Assembly (NCBI GenBank): GCA_965214085.1
Contig: OZ243937.1
Location: 2,790,001-2,854,000 of the forward strand
Direction of reading: 5' to 3'
DNA from: UBA6055 sp965214085
GTDB lineage: Bacteria; Chloroflexota; Anaerolineae; Aggregatilineales; Phototrophicaceae
DNA: 64,000 nt
Below, piece by piece: positions 9,096 to 17,640 of this stretch. Below the pieces are notes generated by a model, which saw nothing but the letters and a program-made list of their open reading frames with translations, made no database searches and was not told the DNA's origin. Position numbers and translations under genes: made by a program. The stretch's first letter is position 1, and each line of letters opens with the position of its first letter.

Positions 9096-11480
9096 ATGCT
9101 GGACCTACAGAGGGCAATCGAGGAACTTCGACAGCGCGCGCGCGCATCTGTTGACCCGCAGATGCTGAGGGAGCTGGAACAGGAAGCCCGCGACCTGCTG
9201 ATGGAGGCGAAGAATACGCCTCTGGAGCAAATGGCGCAAGCATTATTCGCCGAAATCGCTGGCAGCCAGTCCACCCAGGCGCGCCCGAATACAGCGGCGC
9301 TGCGCGGATTGGTGCGGCGCGCGCGCATCCGCATAGAGATCGCCGGCGATGACGACGATATCGACGAAGCCATCGACATCCTGGCTGATGCCCTGCGCAT
9401 GGACGCGGAAAATCAGGACGCCATCAGCTTGCTGCAGCAAGCCGGCGCCCACAGCGACCAAGCCAAACGGCGCGTACAAGAACTCTTCGACCGCCACGAT
9501 GTGCGCCAGGCGCCTTCAAGCGACGCCAGCGAGCGCGCTGCGCCACCTGCACGGCCCGCCGCCCGCGCCGAAAGGCCGTTAGAGACCCCGTCCGCTTATG
9601 GCCGCTCCAGAGACGAGCCGCCACGCGAGGGGCTGCCTAGAGACAGGGCGGAACCGCCAGCGGCAGAGCGCGCCGTTCCCGCGTCCACGGCATTGGATGA
9701 ACTGCAAAAGTCATTAACTGAAAGCTATTACTCAGGCGATTATCAGCAGACGATTGATTACGCCAATCGAATCCTGGAGCTCCAAGCCAACAACCCCACC
9801 GCGCTCGAATACCGTGAAAAGTCGGAAGACAATTTGATCCGCGGCATCGTGCCCGATCATCGCATTCCCTTTGAGGCGCGCGTCGCCTACAACCGCGCTA
9901 ATTCACTGGTGCGGGCGGGCAACTACGAGCAGGCCTCCGGCTTGTACCGCGAAGCGCGCGAGCTGGCCGAACGCGACGGCATCTTGACCTGGAAGGATGT
10001 CGAGCAGGCGCTGCTGGACATCCAGGATTTGGCGCTGGCTCGCGAACTATTGGCCGATGGCGACCGGCTGATGGCGAACGATAACTGGACCGAGGCGCTG
10101 CGAAAATACGAAGGCGCCTTGCGCGTCGTGCCCAACGATCCGCAAGCCGAAGAACGGCTGGAGATGCTGCGGCGCATCCAGCGCGACTACGATCAAATCG
10201 CGGTCAACGTGAATACCATCGGCGGTACCTTGGAAGAGCAGGTGGCGCAAGTCGCCAGCGTGGCCTCCCTGCTGTCGCACGCGCGGCAATTGCTGCCCAA
10301 CAGCCAGCGCCTGGCGCAGATGCAGCAGGAAATGGACAACAAGCTGGCCAGCATCCGCAGCCAGGTCAACGACCAAGCGCAGATGTCCCTGAACCACGCC
10401 AGCAGCTCGACGACCCTGGACGAACGCATTTTGCTGATGAACGCGGCTATCAAGCTGATGGAATTAGGCTTGGAGCTGGACCCGACAGACGGCACCTTCT
10501 CCGAGCTGTTGATGCGCTCGCGCAATCAGCAGGCCGATATCACGCGCGCGCAGCAGTCGATCCGCCGGGCGCAAGCCCTGGTATCGCAGAACTTCGATGC
10601 TGAACTGGCGCAGGCGCGGCAGATGCTGGCGGAAATGGTGACCGAATATGCCCAGGACGAGCGCTATCGCAACACGGTAAACGACCTGTTTACGCGCTAC
10701 CTGGAGCGGGCCGAAGAGGCGCTGCAAGAGGGCAATAATCGCGAAGCGCAGACCTGGCTCGACACCATGCGCGAAGATCCCTTCCGCATACTGGGGCGCC
10801 GCGCCGATATCTCCCGCATTGACAGTGTCATCCGCAGCCGCCGAAACCGCGGACGCTTGGTTATCTTAGTCGTGCTGTTAATGATCGGGGGCGTTGGCGG
10901 CGTGTTCGGATTTATTAATCGCGAATCCATCCAGGGGTTCATCGGGTCTAATTTCTTCCCGACAGCGACCTTCACGCCGACCGCAACCTACACACCAACT
11001 ATTACGCCTACGCCGACCGCCACCTTCACGCCGTCCAACACGCCCACCAACACGCTGACGCCAACCCAAACCGGCACGCCGACCAATACGCTGACGCCAA
11101 CGGCGACCTCTACAGCGACCGAGACCGCCACACTCACGCAAACCGCCACCATCACGCCGACGGCGACCGACACGCCCACCGCCACCAATAGCCCCACAGT
11201 CACGCCAACACCGGAGGAGCTTTGCCGCGCGGTTGTGCTCAACCTCAATTCGATCAACGTGCGGGCGCGACCGACGACCAGGACGGGCACGCCCATCGTG
11301 GGCTACTTGCCGACCGGAACTGTCGTGTCGATTCTGAGGCAAGAGCGCGAAGATCGGAATCCAGTGGGCGAGGTCTGGTATTTCGTCAATGTCACTGTCG
11401 ATGAGGGCGCGATATCGGGCTGGATTCGCAATGACACCGTCGTGCCTGACCGCGCCAAACCCTGCCCCATTTTACGCTAG
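9096..11480 (+). CDS. TPR-type helical protein with single membrane segment, Thr/Pro stalk and SH3b tip
   Basis: A 794-residue protein. Residues 1-580 are helical with repeated 30-40 residue Ala/Leu/Arg/Glu pairs of helices (tetratricopeptide-like), and a Pro/Arg/Ala-rich linker lies around 145-200. A hydrophobic helix covers about 588-607. Residues 622-706 are an almost pure Thr-Pro-rich stalk built on TPTATxTPT units. Residues 710-790 form a bacterial SH3 domain (SINVRARP...GYLPTGTVV...SGWIRNDTVV). The likely topology is a cytoplasmic TPR, one membrane pass, and a stalk holding the SH3b domain out to bind the envelope. The role may be envelope-linked scaffolding; this is inference. Confidence 0.8.
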   Translation: MLDLQRAIEELRQRARASVDPQMLRELEQEARDLLMEAKNTPLEQMAQALFAEIAGSQSTQARPNTAALRGLVRRARIRIEIAGDDDDIDEAIDILADALRMDAENQDAISLLQQAGAHSDQAKRRVQELFDRHDVRQAPSSDASERAAPPARPAARAERPLETPSAYGRSRDEPPREGLPRDRAEPPAAERAVPASTALDELQKSLTESYYSGDYQQTIDYANRILELQANNPTALEYREKSEDNLIRGIVPDHRIPFEARVAYNRANSLVRAGNYEQASGLYREARELAERDGILTWKDVEQALLDIQDLALARELLADGDRLMANDNWTEALRKYEGALRVVPNDPQAEERLEMLRRIQRDYDQIAVNVNTIGGTLEEQVAQVASVASLLSHARQLLPNSQRLAQMQQEMDNKLASIRSQVNDQAQMSLNHASSSTTLDERILLMNAAIKLMELGLELDPTDGTFSELLMRSRNQQADITRAQQSIRRAQALVSQNFDAELAQARQMLAEMVTEYAQDERYRNTVNDLFTRYLERAEEALQEGNNREAQTWLDTMREDPFRILGRRADISRIDSVIRSRRNRGRLVILVVLLMIGGVGGVFGFINRESIQGFIGSNFFPTATFTPTATYTPTITPTPTATFTPSNTPTNTLTPTQTGTPTNTLTPTATSTATETATLTQTATITPTATDTPTATNSPTVTPTPEELCRAVVLNLNSINVRARPTTRTGTPIVGYLPTGTVVSILRQEREDRNPVGEVWYFVNVTVDEGAISGWIRNDTVVPDRAKPCPILR

Positions 11481-11525
11481 CCTGCATTGTGGCTGGGCTA
11501 CTCCCCCCCATAGACTGCCCTGCCC

Positions 11526-12296
11526 TTACCAGGATGTATAGCCGCCGTCCACAACCAGGTTGCTGCCGGTGGTGAATTTGGCGGCCGGCGAAGCCAGATA
11601 ATAGATCGCCGCGGCCACATCTTCCGGCGCGCCGACGCGTTTCTGCGGCGTCATTTGCAGCCAGGTTGGATACCAGTCCTTATTATCCATGCCTTCGGCG
11701 GTCATATCCGTGCCGATATAACCCGGCGACACGCAATTGACGCGCAGGCCGCGATCAGCCCATTCGCCGGCCAGGGACTTCGTGAGCAGGATGACGCCGG
11801 CTTTGGCGGCATTATAGTGCGCTTGCGGCTGCGGCGTATTGGAGATCATGCCGGACATGGACGCCAGATTAACGATGGCGCCGCTGCCGCGCTCCAGCAT
11901 GTGCCGCCCGATGGCTCGGCAGCAATAGAAGACGCCATTGAGGTTGACCGCCATCATATTGAGCCAGTCTTCATCGCTGCAATCTTCCGCGGGCACGGCC
12001 TGCGCGATGCCGGCGTTGCAGACCAATATGTCGATCTGCGGGAAAGCCTTCAGCGCGGTTGCCGCCATGAGATTTACACTGTCGGAGCGGCGGACGTCCA
12101 CCTCGATGAAGAGCGACTTGCGCCCCATGCTCTCGATTTCGGCGGCGGCTTCCCGGCCGTTCTCCGCGATGTATTCGGCGATGATGACATCGGCGCCGGC
12201 GGCCGCCAGGCGACGCGCTGTCGCCAAGCCAATGCCCCGCCCCGCCCCCGTAATCAGCGCGGTTTGTCCAGTCAGTTCAAAGTCGGAATTGGTCAT
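11526..12296 (-). CDS. Short-chain dehydrogenase/reductase (SDR)
   Basis: 256 residues from the ATG at 12296, chosen because GAGGAACGC precedes it; the frame runs 17 codons further but without a good start. Classical SDR features are present: the cofactor loop TGAGRGIG, the NAG motif (CNAGIA), a catalytic Ser in NLASMSG, YxxxK as YNAAK, and the closing GSNLVVDGGYTSW. These enzymes use NAD(P)H to interconvert alcohols and ketones. The sequence resembles the 3-oxoacyl-ACP reductase and gluconate 5-dehydrogenase groups; the substrate is not determinable. Confidence 0.88.
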   Translation of the reverse strand: MTNSDFELTGQTALITGAGRGIGLATARRLAAAGADVIIAEYIAENGREAAAEIESMGRKSLFIEVDVRRSDSVNLMAATALKAFPQIDILVCNAGIAQAVPAEDCSDEDWLNMMAVNLNGVFYCCRAIGRHMLERGSGAIVNLASMSGMISNTPQPQAHYNAAKAGVILLTKSLAGEWADRGLRVNCVSPGYIGTDMTAEGMDNKDWYPTWLQMTPQKRVGAPEDVAAAIYYLASPAAKFTTGSNLVVDGGYTSW

Positions 12297-12390
12297 TGCG
12301 TTCCTCGTCGAATCTTGCCCGATAAGTTCAAGCTGCGACAATACCACAGTGATTGCGCGCTTGGCAAGTTGAGCTGGGGCAACGCCCTGG

Positions 12391-12508
12391 GCAATCGCAT
12401 CAAACTAATTTCATCACAAAGACACAAAGACACAAAGACACAAAGACACAAAGTCTACGTCTTCGTGACAAAGAGCATTTCCTCTGTGTTCTCTGTGGTT
12501 AAATTTCA
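12391..12508. repeat. Family A element with CACAAAG tandem arm
   Basis: Begins GCAATCGCATCAAA, followed by about five 8-base ACACAAAG units, a short spacer, and an inverted arm of CTCTGTG units that ends in GGTTAAATTT. The arms could fold into one long imperfect hairpin. It lies between the SDR and MoaA genes. Confidence 0.75.
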
Positions 12509-12531
12509 GTTTGTTGTGCGCGGCGCTGCGG

Positions 12532-13551
12532 CTACCCGCCGATGTGGTACATCTCTACTTTCTTGCGGCGGTCGCGGACGTCGTCAGTGAGCGAGCTGCG
12601 TATCTCCGAATAGCGGTCGATGCGCGCGCCCCAGGTTTCGCGGATGAGCGCCTCAAGCTCGGCATCGTCCGCGCCGGCGCGCAAGGGATCGCGCAGGCTG
12701 AGGCCCTCGGTAGCGAAGAGGCAGGTGAATATCTCGCCTTCGGGCGATAGGCGCATGCGCGTACAGGAACCGCAGAAGGGCTGCGTCACCGAGCTTATCA
12801 AGCCGATCTCGCCTTCGCCGTCGGCATAACGATAACGCCGCGCCACCTCGCCGAAATAATTGCCGGCGGCCGGCTCCAGCGGCATGGCGGCGTGAATGCG
12901 CTCGACGATTTCGGCCGATGGAACAACCTCGTCCATCTTCCAGCCGTTCTTGTTGCCCACGTCCATATACTCGATGAAGCGCAGAATATGACCGCGCTCC
13001 TTGAAGAAGCGCGCCAGGTCGACCAGCGTGTGATCGTTGAGCCCGCGCTGCACCACGGCGTTAATCTTCAGGGGCGTGAATCCGGCGGCTTCGGCCGCGG
13101 CGATGCCTGCCAGCACCTTGTCAACGCCGGAGCGCCCGCCGTTCATAGCGCGGAAGATGTCGTCGTCCAGCGTATCCAGGCTGATGGTCAAGCGCTTTAG
13201 CCCGGCGGCTTTGAGCGCGTCCAGCTTCTGCGGCAGCAGGTAAGCGTTGGTCGTCATCGCCAGGTCTTCCACGCCATCGACAGCGCTGAGCATGGCGACC
13301 AGGTCTTCGATGTCCTGGCGCAGCAGCGGCTCGCCGCCGGTCAGCCGGATCTTGACCGCGCCCAGGCGCGCGATGATGCGCGTCAGTCGGCTGATTTCTT
13401 CAAAGGTCAGCAGCTGCGGTTTGGGCAAGAATTGATAGCGCTCGCCAAATATAGCGGCCGGCATACAGTAGGGACAGCGGAAATTGCAGCGGTCCGTGAC
13501 TGAAATCCGCAAGTCGCGCAAGGGTCTGTCGAATTGGTCGCTGACTCTCAT
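12532..13551 (-). CDS. moaA: GTP 3',8-cyclase MoaA (molybdenum cofactor biosynthesis)
   Basis: A 339-residue radical SAM enzyme of normal length. The SAM cluster motif CNFRCPYC (Cys 22, 26, 29) is near the N-terminus, followed by RLTGGEPLLR. The second cluster motif is FCGSCTRMRLSPEGEIFTC in the C-terminal third, and the protein ends in GG as usual for MoaA. It converts GTP to 3',8-cyclo-7,8-dihydro-GTP, the first step of molybdopterin synthesis. No other moa/moe gene is in the window. Confidence 0.95.
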   Translation of the reverse strand: MRVSDQFDRPLRDLRISVTDRCNFRCPYCMPAAIFGERYQFLPKPQLLTFEEISRLTRIIARLGAVKIRLTGGEPLLRQDIEDLVAMLSAVDGVEDLAMTTNAYLLPQKLDALKAAGLKRLTISLDTLDDDIFRAMNGGRSGVDKVLAGIAAAEAAGFTPLKINAVVQRGLNDHTLVDLARFFKERGHILRFIEYMDVGNKNGWKMDEVVPSAEIVERIHAAMPLEPAAGNYFGEVARRYRYADGEGEIGLISSVTQPFCGSCTRMRLSPEGEIFTCLFATEGLSLRDPLRAGADDAELEALIRETWGARIDRYSEIRSSLTDDVRDRRKKVEMYHIGG

Positions 13552-13584
13552 GGGCGGGCATCAATCTCGTTGGTAGGCCAATCA

Positions 13585-13612
13585 ATGTAACAAGCCGGCG
13601 CGCAATTGACAA
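13585..13612 (-). promoter_or_regulatory. Putative promoter of moaA
   Basis: On the minus strand TTGTCA (13607-13612) and TTACAT (13585-13590) are separated by 16 bases, about 35 bases before the moaA ATG. Confidence 0.4.
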
Positions 13613-13633
13613 GCCTGCCTGCTCTGCCACAGG

Positions 13634-13878
13634 GCAATCGCATCAAAATTTTTTCACCACAGAGACACAGAGCGCACAGAGTTTAGTATCATTTCTTGGC
13701 GATTGTCACATCAATCTGGAAATTGTAGGGGCGATTGCCCTGGCGGCGGAGGCGGGTCAATTGCGCCAAACCGTTTACCATACGCAAGGCTAAGACCATG
13801 CGCCCACATGCTAACGACGCAATGACCCACTTCAATCCTTTACTCTCTGCTCTCGGTGTACTCGGTGGCAAAATATTA
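13634..13878. repeat. Family A element, full-length type with inverted ends
   Basis: Occupies most of the 420-base gap before the threonine-synthase-like gene. The left end is GCAATCGCATCAAAA plus CACAGAG units. The right end has CTCGGTG-type units in inverse orientation and a short AAAATATT. The interior carries GGCGATTGTCACATC and a TGTAGGGGCGATT core also found at 24.2 and 25.7 kb. A 73-codon minus-strand frame inside is treated as chance. Confidence 0.7.
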
Positions 13879-13971
13879 TAGACCGACCGCCATGGCAGGC
13901 GACGCGCCATTGTAGCGCAGGGCCGCGCTTGTTAGGCTAGCTGCGTAGTCGACGCTCAGAGAGGACCCGTT

Positions 13972-15057
13972 ATGACTAGCGCCCAATGCAATTCATGCGG
14001 ATCAATTGCGGATGCGCTGGCCTGGCGCTGCCGCTCCTGCGAGGGCTCGCTTGATCTCGTCGACCTGCCGCCCTTTGAGGCCGCCGCGATTGACAAAAGT
14101 GATTTCTCCTTGTGGCGTTATGCAGCCATGCTGCCGGTGGAGCGGCGCTTCAGCTTGGGCGAAGGCATGACACCCTTGGCGCCGGCCCGAATCGACGGCA
14201 TCCGCTTCCAAGCCAAGCTGGAATATCTCAATCCCAGCGGCTCTTTCAAAGATCGCGGCACGGCTGTCATGCTGAACCACCTGGCTGCAAACGGCGCCGC
14301 GGACGTGATTGACAATTCGTCGGGCAATGCCGGCGCCTCGCTGGCCGCCTATGCCGGCGCGGCCGGTCTGGCAGCCACGGTATACGTACCCGCGGCCACC
14401 GCAGTGGCGAGTAAAAAACGGCTCATCCGCGCTTTTGGCGGCGCGATTGTCGAGTCGCATGACACTCTCGCTGATGTCTACGCCGGGTCCGCAAGCGCCA
14501 CCTATGCCAGCCACGCCTGGAACCCCTATTTTGTGCTGGGCCAGCAGACGGCCGCCTGGGAAACCTGGGAGCAGTTAGGCAGGCGCGCGCCCGACGCTAT
14601 CGTAACGCCAGTGGGACATGGCGGTCTATTCCTCGGTTTCTACCGCGGCTTCCGCGCGCTGCGCAACGCCGGGCTGATTGACAAATTACCGCGAATGATC
14701 GCCGTGCAATCCGCCGGCGTCGACCCCATCGTCCGCGCATGGCAGGCGCAGGCGCAGCAGCCGGCCCGCGTCCCACCCGCCCGCAGCGTGGCCGATGGCA
14801 TTCTGGTCGACCAACCGGTGCGTGGCGAACAGATTTTGCGTGCGATCTACGACACTGACGGTTTCGCCCTGCGCGTGGACAACGAGGCGATCCTGCGCGC
14901 GCAGCGGGCCATGCACGCGGCCGGCTTCATGATCGAAACGACCAGCGCCGTGACCACAGCCGCCTTGCCGCAGATCCGCGAGCGCATCGGCGAATCCGCA
15001 GAGCTGGCGCTGGCTTTCACCGGCAGCGGCCTCAAAGCTATGAGCAATTCTCAGTAA
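13972..15057 (+). CDS. Threonine synthase-like PLP-dependent enzyme
   Basis: A 361-residue fold-type II PLP enzyme. The N-terminus has a small zinc-ribbon-like Cys pattern (CNSC...CRSC). Then come the GEGMTPL loop and the PLP lysine in NPSGSFKDRG. The SSGNAGASLA phosphate-binding loop follows, and a Gly-rich segment (PVGHGGLFLGF) lies further on. Threonine synthase converts O-phosphohomoserine to threonine. The C-terminus is shorter than classical ThrC, so a related lyase or dehydratase is possible. It stands alone and is followed by a promoter for the protease. Confidence 0.82.
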   Translation: MTSAQCNSCGSIADALAWRCRSCEGSLDLVDLPPFEAAAIDKSDFSLWRYAAMLPVERRFSLGEGMTPLAPARIDGIRFQAKLEYLNPSGSFKDRGTAVMLNHLAANGAADVIDNSSGNAGASLAAYAGAAGLAATVYVPAATAVASKKRLIRAFGGAIVESHDTLADVYAGSASATYASHAWNPYFVLGQQTAAWETWEQLGRRAPDAIVTPVGHGGLFLGFYRGFRALRNAGLIDKLPRMIAVQSAGVDPIVRAWQAQAQQPARVPPARSVADGILVDQPVRGEQILRAIYDTDGFALRVDNEAILRAQRAMHAAGFMIETTSAVTTAALPQIRERIGESAELALAFTGSGLKAMSNSQ

Positions 15058-15089
15058 CAGGCGCGTTATCCGCTTCATTCTTTCTGTCG

Positions 15090-15095
15090 TATAAT
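15090..15095 (+). promoter_or_regulatory. Putative -10 box (TATAAT)
   Basis: A perfect TATAAT 44 bases upstream of the protease ATG at 15139, just after the stop of the previous gene. The -35 is weak (TTATCC region). Confidence 0.5.
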
Positions 15096-15138
15096 GTTGT
15101 GGCATACATCTGCTGGGCAACGACGAGGGTAAAGCCGG

Positions 15139-16224
15139 ATGTCGATGGATTTGTTCCGGCAATTGCTGGAAGCGCAGCGCATCGCGCAGGCGGGCCTGCT
15201 GCAGCGGCGCGGCGTGGTCGGCGTCGCCATCGGTTATCGCAACTACAAAGAGCAGGTCACCGATCAGCTGGCGATGTCGGTGCTGGTCGAAAAGAAGAAG
15301 CCGGTCGAGGCATTAAGCGCCGAGGACTTAATCCCGCCCGATGTCAATGGCGCGCGCACCGATGTGGTGGAGATCGGCCGCCTGGAAGCCTTCAGCAATC
15401 CGCGCGACCGCTTCCGCCCGAACATCCCCGCCGGCGTGAGCATCGGGCACTATATGGTGACAGCCGGCACGCTGGGCGCCATCGTCATGGATCGCAATAC
15501 CGGCGAGCCGCTGATCTTGTCCAACAATCATGTGTTGGCGAATAGCAACGATGCCGAAATCGGCGACGCCATCTTGCAGCCGGGACCCACCGATCATGGC
15601 GCGCGCCCTGAAGATGTGGTGGCGAAATTGCACCGCTTTGAGATGCTGCGCTTCTTTTCTGACTCGGGCCGCAGCCCGGCGCCTCCAACCGGGAGCCCGC
15701 CGCTCTTCCCGCCCGGCGGCTGCGACATGGCGGAGCTTTTTGTTACGGTAGGCAACGCGCTGAGCAAAATCAGCGGCTCGTCCAAGCGGCTGACTACCGT
15801 GCAAGCGCCTGCAGCGCAAGTCGAAGGCGCGCCAATCTATGCCAATCGCGTCGACGCGGCGCTGGCTCGCCCGGTAAACCCCATGCTCTTCCAGCAGAGC
15901 ATCGTCAACATCGGCCGCCCCAATGGCGCCAGGCTGGCGCAGCTCGGCATGAAGATCCGCAAGCAAGGGCGCACCACCGGCTACACCGAGGGCAATGTGA
16001 CGCTGATGAACGCCACGGTTGACGTCTCCTACGGCGAGAACTTACAGGCGCGTTTCGCCGGGCAAGTCATCGCCACGCCCATGAGCCAAGGTGGCGATTC
16101 GGGCGCGCTGATCGTAGAACAAGACAGCTTAAAAGCCGTCGGACTGTTATTCGCCGGTTCGCGCCGCGCCACGATTTTCACGCCGATTCAGACTGTGCTC
16201 GATGTGATGGAAGTCGATCTCTAA
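15139..16224 (+). CDS. Trypsin-like serine protease, apparently cytoplasmic
   Basis: A 361-residue protein without a signal peptide. A chymotrypsin-fold triad can be proposed: His131 in LSNNHVLA, Asp239 in RVDAAL, and Ser321 in GGDSGALIV. The first ~95 residues form an extra N-terminal domain; the segment between His and Asp contains a Pro-rich loop. GAGGG precedes the ATG. It resembles bacterial homologues of plant NAL1-type proteases more than secreted HtrA (family-level inference). The absence of an export signal in a trypsin-fold enzyme is notable. Confidence 0.75.
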   Translation: MSMDLFRQLLEAQRIAQAGLLQRRGVVGVAIGYRNYKEQVTDQLAMSVLVEKKKPVEALSAEDLIPPDVNGARTDVVEIGRLEAFSNPRDRFRPNIPAGVSIGHYMVTAGTLGAIVMDRNTGEPLILSNNHVLANSNDAEIGDAILQPGPTDHGARPEDVVAKLHRFEMLRFFSDSGRSPAPPTGSPPLFPPGGCDMAELFVTVGNALSKISGSSKRLTTVQAPAAQVEGAPIYANRVDAALARPVNPMLFQQSIVNIGRPNGARLAQLGMKIRKQGRTTGYTEGNVTLMNATVDVSYGENLQARFAGQVIATPMSQGGDSGALIVEQDSLKAVGLLFAGSRRATIFTPIQTVLDVMEVDL

Positions 16225-16245
16225 GGCTTGACCAGTATCGATATT

Positions 16246-16302
16246 GACACAAAGACACAAAGACACAAAGACACAAAGGCACAAAGGCACAAAGACACGA
16301 AG
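16246..16302. repeat. Tandem 8-base repeat (ACACAAAG)
   Basis: About seven consecutive units of ACACAAAG, with G or C variants at one position. It is a truncated arm of the family A/B elements, directly after the protease stop. The unit is too short and lacks spacers, so this is not a CRISPR array. Confidence 0.8.
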
Positions 16303-16379
16303 CGCGCAAAGTTATTTTGCTTCTGCGCGTCGCATAGTCGCTGCTTCCAGTGGCGGGCAAGCCAATTAGGCTCGATTCC

Positions 16380-17606
16380 CTAGCCAGCGTAACTCTCGTC
16401 AATCGCCTGATAGACCAGATTAGGCACGATTGAGCGCGGGCGATGCGGCTGCTGGGGCCAGATCTGCGTCATCAGCAAGATAAGCAAATCTTCCGCCGGG
16501 TCAATCACAAAATAGGTGCTGGCCGCCCCGGCCCAGCCGAACTCGCCCGGCGAGCTGTAGCCATTGGCGCGCCCATAATCCAGCATGACGCGCAAGCCCA
16601 AACCGAAGCCGTAGCCATAGCGCTCCACGCCGATGCGCAGCGGCAGCCACTCGTGAGGCACGGCATTGGCGGCCATGCGCTTGATCGTCAGCGGGCTGAC
16701 CAGGCGCGCGCCGTCCAGTTCGCCGCCGTTCAGCAGCATGGAGGCGAAGCGCAAGTAATCGGCCGTGGTCGAGACCAATCCGCCCCCGCCGGACGGGCAA
16801 GCAGTTGGCTTGCGCACGTCGCCGTTGACGACATCATCGGGGTTGATCAACTGGGGATCAACATTAGTCGTTGAGCTATACATTGCCGCCAGACGCTGCG
16901 CCTTTTCCGGCGGCACGTAAAAGTCGGTATCGACCATGCCCAGCGGCGCAAAGATTCGCTCGTGCAAGAAGTCAGCCAGCGGCATACCCGAAATGACCTG
17001 CACCAAATAGCCGAGGACATCGGTGGCGACGCTGTATTGCCAGGCTGTGCCCGGCTGGAAACTTAGCGGCAGCGCGGCAAAATGCTCGACCAGCTCCGCC
17101 AATGGCATATCGCGGCGGAAGTAGCCGTGCTGCGCGGCTGCTGCTTGAAATTGCTTATCCACCGGATGCCAGGGATCGCCGCCGTAAGTCAACCCGGAAG
17201 TGTGTGTCAGCAGGTGAAAAATGGTCATGGGCGGGTCTTGATCCACGAACCTTGACTGGCTTTCGCTGACATGGCTGAAGACTTGGGTTTTGGCGAAGCT
17301 GGGAATATAGCGTGAGACCTTGTCGTGCAACTGCAGCTTGCCTTCGTCGTGCAGCATCATCAGCGCCAGGCTGACGATTGGCTTGGTCATGCTGTAGATG
17401 CGGAAGATGGCGTCCGCTTCCATTTGGCGGCCCGCCTCGATATCCATCTTTCCGTGCCAGCTGTGATGCACAACTTTCCCGCGCCGCGCGGCCAGGGCGA
17501 TGATGCCGGGCAGCCGGTCGCCTGCGACTTCACTTTCGAGGTAGCTGTTGATCCGCGCGAGCCGCTCGCTTGACATGCCGACTGCTTCGGCTTCGTGTAC
17601 TTTCAT
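16380..17606 (-). CDS. Serine beta-lactamase/esterase family protein (class C fold)
   Basis: A 408-residue protein. The catalytic SxxK is SMTK (Ser72, Lys75) and a tyrosine motif YSV lies at 191-193. This is the arrangement of family VIII esterases and the class C beta-lactamase-related superfamily. No signal peptide is seen, so it is probably cytoplasmic. GGAG precedes the ATG. It lies 35 bases downstream of the FG-GAP-like gene on the same strand, so the two are likely co-transcribed. Substrate unknown (ester or peptide). Confidence 0.88.
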   Translation of the reverse strand: MKVHEAEAVGMSSERLARINSYLESEVAGDRLPGIIALAARRGKVVHHSWHGKMDIEAGRQMEADAIFRIYSMTKPIVSLALMMLHDEGKLQLHDKVSRYIPSFAKTQVFSHVSESQSRFVDQDPPMTIFHLLTHTSGLTYGGDPWHPVDKQFQAAAAQHGYFRRDMPLAELVEHFAALPLSFQPGTAWQYSVATDVLGYLVQVISGMPLADFLHERIFAPLGMVDTDFYVPPEKAQRLAAMYSSTTNVDPQLINPDDVVNGDVRKPTACPSGGGGLVSTTADYLRFASMLLNGGELDGARLVSPLTIKRMAANAVPHEWLPLRIGVERYGYGFGLGLRVMLDYGRANGYSSPGEFGWAGAASTYFVIDPAEDLLILLMTQIWPQQPHRPRSIVPNLVYQAIDESYAG

Positions 17607-17640
17607 CTCTAAACCGCTCCTTCAGTTTCTAATTCTATGT

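Noticed and set aside
13689..13910. 73-codon minus-strand ORF
   Set aside because: Lies within a family A repeat; no ribosome site.
16246..16302. Possible CRISPR or minisatellite
   Set aside because: 8-base unit without spacers; it is an arm of the dispersed repeat.
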